9,514 bases of DNA, from assembly GCA_003105285.1 (NCBI GenBank), contig PQAN01000085.1, positions 1-9,514 of the forward strand. The letters are read 5' to 3'. Source of the DNA: Methylocystaceae bacterium. GTDB lineage: Bacteria; Pseudomonadota; Alphaproteobacteria; Rhizobiales; Beijerinckiaceae. The notes below the pieces were generated by a model. It saw nothing but the letters and a program-made list of their open reading frames with translations, made no database searches and was not told the DNA's origin. Shown here piece after piece: positions 1 to 5,586 of the stretch (positions are counted from its first letter, which is position 1; every line of letters starts with the position of its first letter). The translations under genes and the position numbers were made by a program.

Positions 1-251
1 CGATGGGGCGCCCGGAGAAAACTCTGCGACCGGATCAGCGACGCGGCGATCGACGCCTTCCTGCGTCAGGTCCCCGGCGCGCATTCCGTCGTCGAGCGTA
101 GCGTTTCCGGCGGCGCGATTGCCGCCGATGCAACAGCGGACCAGCCGTCGCTCCCGCGAAGGTCATCGCCGGCGACGATGCGCGAATTCCCACCGGCGAC
201 CTCGACGAGGCGTGGATGAAGCCCACGTCGTCCAGGATCGAGCCAATGTGA
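1..251 (+). pseudogene. Frameshifted N-terminal remnant of an S-adenosylmethionine synthetase-like gene
   Basis: Frame 3 at bases 3-20 reads MGRPEK. After one extra A in the run at 18-21, frame 1 continues as LCDRISDAAIDAFLRQ and then VPGAHSVVE, up to about base 96. Joined, this resembles the conserved N-terminal GHP(D/E)KLCDxISDAxxDAxL block of methionine adenosyltransferase (MetK), which makes S-adenosylmethionine from methionine and ATP. The catalytic-motif His is Arg here (CGC at 9-11). Frame 1 stays open to a TGA at 217-219, but its composition after about base 120 no longer looks like MetK. Frame 3 reads on as KVIAGDDARIPTGDLDEA to a TGA at 249-251, possibly a second frameshift. The rest of a roughly 380-residue MetK is absent, because a convergent gene ends at 256. 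The upstream part lies outside the window. The two-frame join is directly visible. The family assignment rests on recognising the motif. A sequencing error could explain one frameshift, but not the missing C-terminal domains. Confidence 0.5.
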
Positions 252-255
252 CCGG

Positions 256-831
256 CTATCCTCGGCGGAGGCGGCTGGAAGCTCGTCGCTCACTACATGA
301 ATTCGGAACGAACGACCATTGTCCGGATACGCCTTCGATTCCGAGAAGATGCGCCTTGGCGCCGATCCCGCCATGAGCCGAAAATCCGCCGATCCTCCCG
401 CCGGCCGCCAGGATTCGGTGACAAGGAACGATGACCGCGACGGGATTTCTCGACAAAGCGTGGCCGACCGCGCGCGCGGCGCCCGGCGATCCGGCTTTCC
501 GGGCAATTTCGCCATAAGTCGCCGTCCGTCCCCAAGGGACAGAGCGCGTCGCTGCATAAACCGCCCTATGGAATGGACTGCAGGCGCCGAGATCCAACCG
601 CAGACCGGATAAATCCACTTCCTCGCCGACGAAATATCGCGTCAGATTTCTCACCGCTTCGGCGATCTGCTGCGGCAACTCGTCGCTCCATTCCCGTCGT
701 CCTCCGCTTCGAAGGCGTCGCGTCATGGCGTCGCTGTCGCTTTCGGGAAGATGGAAATTCGTCACGCCCAGTCGGCTCCATGCGATGCCGCAGCGGCCGA
801 AAGCGGTGTCGAGAACATGATAGCGCTCCAT
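256..831 (-). CDS. ogt: Methylated-DNA--[protein]-cysteine S-methyltransferase (O6-alkylguanine repair)
   Basis: This suicide DNA-repair protein transfers the alkyl group from O6-alkylguanine in DNA to its own cysteine. The 191-residue product has the typical MGMT layout. A variable N-terminal domain occupies about residues 1-80. The DNA-binding domain follows, with SPFHRAVYAATRSVPWGRTATYGEIA at about 85-110 (in pieces: SPFHRAVY, VPWGRTATYGEIA), then RAVGHALSRNP, then the active site PCHRI with acceptor Cys137, then a GGFS loop. I chose the ATG at 831 because a purine-rich GAGCGAGGGAA lies just upstream. A GTG at 903 would add 24 residues that do not look like the family. There is no Ada-type regulatory domain, so it is Ogt-like. 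It carries a basic Ser/Arg-rich tail of about 20 residues past the usual LLxxEG end. It lies 85 bases downstream of ygiQ on the same strand and is probably co-transcribed with it. Confidence 0.93.
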   Translation of the reverse strand: MERYHVLDTAFGRCGIAWSRLGVTNFHLPESDSDAMTRRLRSGGRREWSDELPQQIAEAVRNLTRYFVGEEVDLSGLRLDLGACSPFHRAVYAATRSVPWGRTATYGEIARKAGSPGAARAVGHALSRNPVAVIVPCHRILAAGGRIGGFSAHGGIGAKAHLLGIEGVSGQWSFVPNSCSERRASSRLRRG

Positions 832-916
832 CGGCAACCAATTCCCTCGCTCAGTCGCGCCCCGACAATCGGGCGCGGTCGCGACCAACTCACCACGCGT
901 CACAGGCGCGCAGGCG

Positions 917-2998
917 TCAAGCGCCAGACGACGGGCTTCGATCGTGCAGGCCTTTTGTCAGAAATTTTCGCGCCTCGGGTCGCGCGCGGCCTTTCCGACC
1001 GACGCGACGGCCTTCGCCCGCATTGCCCGTTCCAGGCGGCTGCCAGCTCGGCACGAGCTGATGCTTGCCTGGCCCGATGAGATCGGCGCGACCCATGGCC
1101 TTCAAAGCTTCGCGCAGGATCGGCCAGTTCTCGGCGTCGTGATAGCGCAGAAACGCCTTGTGCAGGCGACGCTGCCGTAGCCCCTTCACAGCCTCGACCC
1201 CTTTGGAGGCGCCACGCCGCACCGGCTCGAGCGGATCGAAGCCGCTGTGATACATGGCCGTCGAAAGCGCCATCGGCGAGGGCAGATAGGTCTGGACCTG
1301 ATCGGCGCGGTATTTGTTGCGCTTCAGCCAGAGCGCCAGATTCATCATGTCCTCGTCCGTCGTGCCGGGATGAGCCGCGATGAAATAGGGGATGAGGAAA
1401 TAGTCTTTCTTGGCCGCCCGCGCCGCCGCGTCGAACAATTGCTTGAAACGGTCGTAGGCGCCGATGCCGGGCTTCATCATTTTCGACAGCGGCCCGCTTT
1501 CCGTATGTTCGGGCGCGATCTTCAGATAGCCGCCGACATGATGCTCGACGAGCTCACGCACATAGGCCGGGCTCTTCACCGCCAGATCGTAGCGCACGCC
1601 GGACGCCACCATGACCTTCTTGACGCCTGGAATCGCCCGCGCCTTGCGATAGAGCTGGATAAGCGCGTCATGGCTCGTATCGAGATTTTTGCAGATGTCG
1701 GGATAGACGCAGGACGGACGCCGGCAGAGCGCCTCCGTCCGCTTGTCGCGGCAAGCCATGCGGTACATATTGGCGGTCGGGCCGCCGATGTCGGAAATGA
1801 CGCCGGTGAAGCCTTCCGTCTTGTCGCGGATCGTTTCGATCTCTTTCAGAATCGAGCCTTCCGAGCGCGACTGAATGATGCGCCCCTCGTGCTCCGTGAT
1901 CGAGCAGAAGGAGCAGCCGCCGAAACAGCCGCGCATGATCGTCACCGAATGGCGGATCATTTCCCAGGCGGGAATTTTCGCAGCCCCATAGGACGGATGC
2001 GGCGCGCGCGCGAACGGCAGATCGTAGACGCCGTCCATCTCCTGCGTCGTCAGGGGAATGGGCGGCGCCGTCAGCCAGACGTCCCTTGCTCCATGCCTCT
2101 GCGTCAGCGGGCGGGCGTTGCCGGGATTGCTTTCCTTGTGCAGCACGCGCGAGGCGCGGGCGTAGGACTCCGGATCGCGCGACACCTGCTCGAAGGACGG
2201 CAGCCGGACGACGATTCTGTCGCCGTCTCGCGCCTCGTCCTTCCGCAGCCTGCCCTCGTTCGGATCGTCGAGGTCGTCGGCGTGGGCTTCGATCCAGCCT
2301 TCCGGCGTCGCCTCGCGCGTCAGGGCGAGGCCGCGGATATCCGAGAAATCTTGCGCCAGTCCGCGTCTGGCGATGCGGTGCGCGACCTCCACCAGCGCCC
2401 GCTCGGCGTTGCCATAGAGCAGCAGATCGGCCTTGGCGTCGAGCAGGACGGACCGGCGCACCTTGTCCGACCAGTAGTCGTAATGGGCGATGCGGCGAAG
2501 CGAGGCCTCGATGCCGCCGAGCACGATGGGCGCGTCGGGAAAAGCCTCGCGGGAGCGCTGGGCGTAGACGATGACGGCGCGGTCAGGCCTTTTGCCGCCC
2601 TCGCCGCCCGGCGTGTAGGAATCATTGTGCCGCAACCGCCGGTCCGACGTGTAGCGGTTGACCATCGAGTCCATATTGCCGCTGGTGACGCCGAAAAACA
2701 GGTTGGGTCTGCCCAGCGCCTCGAAATCGGAGGCGTCGCGCCAGTCCGGCTGGGCGATGATCCCGACGCGAAACCCTTGCGCTTCCAACAGCCGGCCGAT
2801 GATGGCCATGCCGAAGCTCGGATGGTCGATATAGGCGTCGCCCGTCACCAGGATCACATCGCAGGAATCCCAGCCGAGCGCCTCCATTTCCGCCCGCGAC
2901 ATGGGCAGGAAGGGAGCGACGCCGAAGCGGTGCGCCCAGTACTTCCGGTAAGAAAACAGGGGCTTTGCGCTTTGCGGATCGAGGCTGAGCGAAACCAT
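917..2998 (-). CDS. ygiQ: YgiQ family radical SAM protein (UPF0313)
   Basis: This 693-residue protein matches the YgiQ/UPF0313 family along its whole length. The N-terminal part includes KPLFSYRKYWAHRFG, LGWDSCDVILVTGDAYIDHP and SFGMAIIGRLLEAQGFRVGI, a B12-binding-like region typical of this family. The radical SAM core starts at about residue 350 with MRGCFGGCSFCSITEHEGR, giving the CxxxCxxC motif at Cys358, Cys362 and Cys365 that binds a 4Fe-4S cluster and S-adenosylmethionine. The C-terminal third carries APEHTESGPLSKMMKPG and YLPSPMALSTAMYHSG, also typical. The substrate of this family is not established, so the reaction cannot be named. The ATG at 2998 gives the expected N-terminus, although no good Shine-Dalgarno is visible before it. 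It is divergent from the L,D-transpeptidase gene across about 290 bases and leads into the O6-alkylguanine repair gene. The last 45 residues are basic and variable. Confidence 0.95.
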   Translation of the reverse strand: MVSLSLDPQSAKPLFSYRKYWAHRFGVAPFLPMSRAEMEALGWDSCDVILVTGDAYIDHPSFGMAIIGRLLEAQGFRVGIIAQPDWRDASDFEALGRPNLFFGVTSGNMDSMVNRYTSDRRLRHNDSYTPGGEGGKRPDRAVIVYAQRSREAFPDAPIVLGGIEASLRRIAHYDYWSDKVRRSVLLDAKADLLLYGNAERALVEVAHRIARRGLAQDFSDIRGLALTREATPEGWIEAHADDLDDPNEGRLRKDEARDGDRIVVRLPSFEQVSRDPESYARASRVLHKESNPGNARPLTQRHGARDVWLTAPPIPLTTQEMDGVYDLPFARAPHPSYGAAKIPAWEMIRHSVTIMRGCFGGCSFCSITEHEGRIIQSRSEGSILKEIETIRDKTEGFTGVISDIGGPTANMYRMACRDKRTEALCRRPSCVYPDICKNLDTSHDALIQLYRKARAIPGVKKVMVASGVRYDLAVKSPAYVRELVEHHVGGYLKIAPEHTESGPLSKMMKPGIGAYDRFKQLFDAAARAAKKDYFLIPYFIAAHPGTTDEDMMNLALWLKRNKYRADQVQTYLPSPMALSTAMYHSGFDPLEPVRRGASKGVEAVKGLRQRRLHKAFLRYHDAENWPILREALKAMGRADLIGPGKHQLVPSWQPPGTGNAGEGRRVGRKGRARPEARKFLTKGLHDRSPSSGA

Positions 2999-3278
2999 GA
3001 TCGTACTAGGCGCGTTTTTCGAAAGGCGTCAATGGGGCATCGTCGTCTCCGCAGGGCGATCTCGCGAAGGCTTTCTCGTCTCGACGAACGGCCATAGGCC
3101 GCGTCTCGAAGACCAAGGAAGCCTTCATGCCGCCATCTGGAGTCCCCCTCGCGCTTTTGAGACGCGCCATCGCCCGGCTCGCTGCAATCTGCAGGTCCGC
3201 TGACGGGCGTGTGCGTGGCCGCACATGCGGAGCTAAGTATTGCCGTTACCTTTCCTCCATCGAACACCGCAGTTCCTC

Positions 3279-3285
3279 GGAGGGG
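3279..3285 (+). promoter_or_regulatory. Ribosome binding site of the L,D-transpeptidase gene
   Basis: GGAGGGG stands just before the ATG at 3289, with five bases between the GGAGG core and the start codon. It fixes the start at 3289 rather than the in-frame ATG at 3127, which would add 54 residues in front of the signal peptide. Confidence 0.8.
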
Positions 3286-3288
3286 ACA

Positions 3289-3846
3289 ATGATCAATCTT
3301 TGCAAGCTCTTCACTGGCGCCGTTCTAGCGGCCGTTCTGGGTTCCGTGACGGCGGCGACGCCTGCGGCGGCCAATCTTTCCACCGCGCCGAGCAAGACCT
3401 CCGGCCGCACGGTCGTCGAGTTCACCGACAATGTGGATCCCGGCACGATCGTCATCAGCGCCAGGCAGCGCCGCCTGTTTTACGTCGTCGGCAATGGCGT
3501 CGCCATCAGCTATCCCGTCGCGGTGCCGAAGCGCGGCAAGGAATGGGCGGGGGTCACGTCGATCAATTCGAAGCGCATGAACCCGGACTGGACTCCGCCT
3601 GCGGAGGTGAAGGCCGATCATCCGGAACTGCCCGATGTCATTCCGGGCGGCTCGCCGCACAATCCGATGGGAACGCGCGCGATGTTGCTCGAACGCGGCG
3701 AGGTCGCCATTCACGGCACGACCAACAAGATGCGCGCCTCGATCGGCAGCGCCGCCTCCTATGGCTGCATCCGCATGCTGAACGAAGACGTCGCCGATCT
3801 CTATGACCGCGTGAGCGTCGGAGCGACGGTCATCATGCAGCCCTGA
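3289..3846 (+). CDS. Exported L,D-transpeptidase (YkuD/ErfK family)
   Basis: The product is 185 residues. Residues 1-28 form a signal peptide: a short positive start (MINLCKLF), a hydrophobic core (GAVLAAVLGSV), and a TPAAA end with likely cleavage after Ala28. The mature part is a single YkuD catalytic domain. It contains GTIVISARQRRLFYV, NPMGTRAML, the IHGTTNKMRASIG block with His142, and the ASYGCIRM motif with the nucleophile Cys160. Such enzymes act in the periplasm. They form 3-3 cross-links in peptidoglycan or attach proteins to it, taking an acyl donor through the cysteine. SYGC in place of the SHGC of enteric enzymes is common in alphaproteobacterial homologues. There is no LysM or other binding domain. 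The gene is monocistronic, with a strong ribosome site and a downstream hairpin. Which of the several possible roles it has cannot be told from sequence. Confidence 0.93.
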   Translation: MINLCKLFTGAVLAAVLGSVTAATPAAANLSTAPSKTSGRTVVEFTDNVDPGTIVISARQRRLFYVVGNGVAISYPVAVPKRGKEWAGVTSINSKRMNPDWTPPAEVKADHPELPDVIPGGSPHNPMGTRAMLLERGEVAIHGTTNKMRASIGSAASYGCIRMLNEDVADLYDRVSVGATVIMQP

Positions 3847-3906
3847 CGTCGATTGGAGGATAGCTGCGCCGCTCGTCCCCTCCAAGCCGATAGCGGCGCG
3901 CTATGG

Positions 3907-3939
3907 CGAAGGTCGTCCGCCTCACGCGGGCGGCCTTCG
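3907..3939 (+). terminator. GC-rich hairpin downstream of the L,D-transpeptidase gene
   Basis: Bases 3907-3920 pair with 3926-3939 over 14 positions (two are G-U), around the loop CTCAC. The hairpin starts 60 bases after the stop codon. The following sequence (TCGGCTCTATTGC) is only weakly T-rich, so intrinsic termination is plausible but not certain. It may also shield the 3' end. The rest of the 292-base gap up to 4138 shows no gene I would defend. Confidence 0.5.
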
Positions 3940-4138
3940 TCGGCTCTATTGCATGGCATTCACACCGGAGAGTCTCGGCAGGAAGCCGGGCAATCCCTTC
4001 GAGCTTGTTCACCTTCGAAAGACGGTCGAGCAAATGGCCGAGCAGCGGCTTTCCTTCGACGGGCGACATATGCCCGTCTGTCTGCCTTCGCGCGCCGGCG
4101 TGGCGGGAATGATAGCGAGAGCATTCATGGTCGCCGCA

Positions 4139-4852
4139 TCAATCCCGGATCACGGTTTGAATGGACCAGATATCATAAGGAGGAGCGTTTTCAGCATTGG
4201 CGTAGCCGAGCGGCTGCTCGCCCATTCGTCCATCCGGCGCGAGCGAGCGGCGGCTCAATCTGCCGATCTCGCCGCCATAAACATGAACGCCGATGGAGAT
4301 CCCATCGGCCAGAGCGTTGGAAAGCCGCAAGATATCGCCGCTCCCGGAGGCATGCGCGTCCACCGCGCCCGGCTGCAGCAGAGGGCCCTCGCCCCTCGGC
4401 TGTGCGCACCCATCCCCGGAGCAATCGAGGCCCCGTCGCGTCATGGCCCCGCGCAGCACGCCCATGATTTCCCAGACGGATGGCTGAGCAACGGACAGAG
4501 CGGCTCCGTCCCATAATATCGTGCTCACGATGGAAAAGCGTTCGAGCCCGTCGGCATAGAGCTGAAATTGCCGTCCTCCGCCGGGGCTCGGGGCGGCGAA
4601 GACCGCGGGCAGCCAATCGTCGCTCGAGACGAGGCGAGCCATGAGATCGCGGCCGATCACCAGGATCTCCCGCTCGCTGTCGGCGAGCTCGACCATGGAT
4701 TGAATGTCCCAGACGAATCGTTTCAGCGAGGCCGGGACGGGCCCTCTCCCCGCAACCTGCAAGATTGGATCGGCCGGGTTCATCGCCGTCTCGGTCATGC
4801 TCACGAAAGTGGAGGGGAAAACGCCGCTTCCGGCGATGAAAAAAGCAAACAT
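4139..4852 (-). CDS. Cysteine dioxygenase-like cupin lacking the iron-binding histidines
   Basis: The 237-residue product follows the bacterial cysteine-dioxygenase-like family (predicted metal-dependent double-stranded beta-helix proteins). It has an N-terminal helical part (SLKRFVWDIQSMVELAD), then RLVSSDDWLPAVFAAP, LERFSIVSTILWDG, VWEIMGVLRGA, LLQPGAVDAHASGSGDI, and GVHVYGGEIGRLSRR near the C-terminus. Active relatives bind Fe(II) with two His in a HDHTVW-type motif and one in GDIH. Here these read AQPSVW (Ala122, Pro124) and GDIL (Leu175), so all three predicted ligands are lost. The second-shell His and Tyr of the HVY motif (190, 192) remain. The gene is open and otherwise well conserved, which argues for a retained non-catalytic role rather than decay. 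The start is uncertain. ATGs at 4852, 4798 and 4783 all precede the domain, and none has a clear ribosome site. The domain itself begins near residue 42. It is divergent from the small gene at 4896. Confidence 0.82.
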   Translation of the reverse strand: MFAFFIAGSGVFPSTFVSMTETAMNPADPILQVAGRGPVPASLKRFVWDIQSMVELADSEREILVIGRDLMARLVSSDDWLPAVFAAPSPGGGRQFQLYADGLERFSIVSTILWDGAALSVAQPSVWEIMGVLRGAMTRRGLDCSGDGCAQPRGEGPLLQPGAVDAHASGSGDILRLSNALADGISIGVHVYGGEIGRLSRRSLAPDGRMGEQPLGYANAENAPPYDIWSIQTVIRD

Positions 4853-4895
4853 CGCGCCATGCGCCTCTCGGATGCGCCTCGCGGCATGAGAATTG

Positions 4896-5312
4896 ATGGA
4901 CGCGATGTCTGCGCTCGGCGTCCGTCGGCCGCCTCGACGCCGAAGGGGTTCGTCAGCGGAGCATCGATCGTTGAAGAAAGACTATATCCCCGAACTCAGC
5001 GAGGTCCGCATGGTGCGTCGCGCGCCGGAGCGGCCTTTCGCCTTTAGCGAGGACGACGGACGCTACATCGCGAGCTGTCTTCGAGAAGTGGAGGCGGCCT
5101 TTGGACTCGAAGGTTTTCCGGGTGTTCCCTTCGAGCGGATTCCGGCTCGGGCCCTGATCGGGCAATTCATCGATTGGTGGCGTGGGCTCGAGCCCGGCGA
5201 CGACAGTCAGCATACGGCCCATGCGCGCCTGCCCGGCGCGATCCGCCTGCTCGACACCGTCTCGGCCTGGATGGAGGAACAGGCGCGGCGCGATCGGTCC
5301 GACTCGCTGTGA
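4896..5312 (+). CDS. Small uncharacterised protein
   Basis: I do not recognise this family. From the ATG at 4896 the product is 138 residues. The first 25 are Arg-rich and low in complexity (RRPPRRRRGSS). The more protein-like part starts at KKDYIPELSEVRMVRRAPER and continues with an acidic helix-like stretch (YIASCLREVEAAFGLEGF), a Trp pair (FIDWWRGLEPG) and an amphipathic C-terminal helix ending EEQARRDRSDSL. A TTG at 4971, with GGAG nine bases upstream, would remove the Arg-rich start and is a reasonable alternative, giving 113 residues. There is no signal peptide or membrane segment. It is divergent from the degenerate cupin and convergent with the Fe-S protein gene. The antisense frame is also open, but it is rich in Arg, Pro and His and less convincing. 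Confidence 0.6.
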   Translation: MDAMSALGVRRPPRRRRGSSAEHRSLKKDYIPELSEVRMVRRAPERPFAFSEDDGRYIASCLREVEAAFGLEGFPGVPFERIPARALIGQFIDWWRGLEPGDDSQHTAHARLPGAIRLLDTVSAWMEEQARRDRSDSL

Positions 5313-5476
5313 AGCATGCGCAGGTCGGGCATGCGCGCTGCCGACCATGGCGGGAGAGAGGGTGTCGCATATCCGACAATCGACAAAATGTGATATGATT
5401 CCATTCGACCGCTTCGCACAGCGCTCGTCGTTCGCTCCCTCCCTCTCGCTCGCGGGGAGAAAGCGAGAATGAAGCG

Positions 5477-5521
5477 CCTAGAGTCTTTCGGTGTTTCATT
5501 GAAACACCGAAAGACTCTAGG
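5477..5521. terminator. Perfect palindrome, candidate bidirectional terminator
   Basis: Bases 5477-5498 are exactly complementary to 5500-5521, leaving only T5499 in the centre. In RNA this makes a very stable hairpin of about 20 pairs with a short loop. On the plus strand it is followed by GTCATTGTTTTG, which gives a modest T-run. On the minus strand the following sequence is less T-rich. Genes converge on it from 5312 (+) and 5587 (-), so it could stop transcription from both sides. Confidence 0.45.
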
Positions 5522-5582
5522 TCATTGTTTTGACGCGTTTCCAACGCCGGATCGGCATCCACTTCGGCTGGAAGCGCTCTAG
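5477..5582. repeat. Two-hairpin palindromic intergenic element bounded by CTAGAG/CTCTAG
   Basis: The element begins with CTAGAG at 5478-5483 and ends with CTCTAG at 5577-5582, with another CTCTAG at 5515-5520. Its left half is a perfect 45-base palindrome (see separate entry). Its right half starts GTCATTGTTTTGACGCG and forms a second stem, 5535-5543 with 5569-5577 (nine pairs, one G-T), enclosing a small stem GCCG/CGGC at 5546-5549 and 5553-5556. The TTGTTTTGACGC...CCACTTCGGCTGGAA...GCTCTAG pattern resembles the abundant short intergenic palindromic repeats I know from Rhizobiales genomes. It sits between two convergent genes. Only one copy is in this window, so its repeated nature here is inferred. 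Confidence 0.65.
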
Positions 5583-5586
5583 CGTG

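Noticed and set aside
1247..3097. 616-codon plus-strand open frame opposite ygiQ
   Set aside because: It is the antisense of a well-supported radical SAM gene. Its protein is rich in Arg, His and Asp with no recognisable domain, as expected from an antisense frame in GC-rich DNA.
3325..3885. 186-codon minus-strand open frame opposite the L,D-transpeptidase
   Set aside because: It is the antisense of a gene with signal peptide, ribosome site and catalytic motif.
3833..4112. Open frames on both strands between the L,D-transpeptidase and the cupin, including minus LLDRLSKVNKLEG and plus MAFTPESLGRKPGNPFELV
   Set aside because: The minus frame continues into the transpeptidase end and the plus frame runs into antisense of the cupin. 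Neither has a ribosome site or known domain, so at most this is a gene remnant.
5323..5346. Small GGTCGG/CCGACC hairpin 11 bases after the stop of the small gene
   Set aside because: It has only a six-pair stem and no T-run after it. The nearby 45-base palindrome is a much better terminator candidate.
4953..5348. 131-codon minus-strand frame opposite the small gene at 4896-5312
   Set aside because: It is rich in Arg, Pro and His with no helix-like pattern. The plus-strand frame is more protein-like, although confidence in either is moderate.
5373..5399. CCGACA...TATGAT as a promoter
   Set aside because: The -35 box is poor and the spacing is only 15 bases. There is no supported gene downstream apart from the tiny frame across the repeat element.
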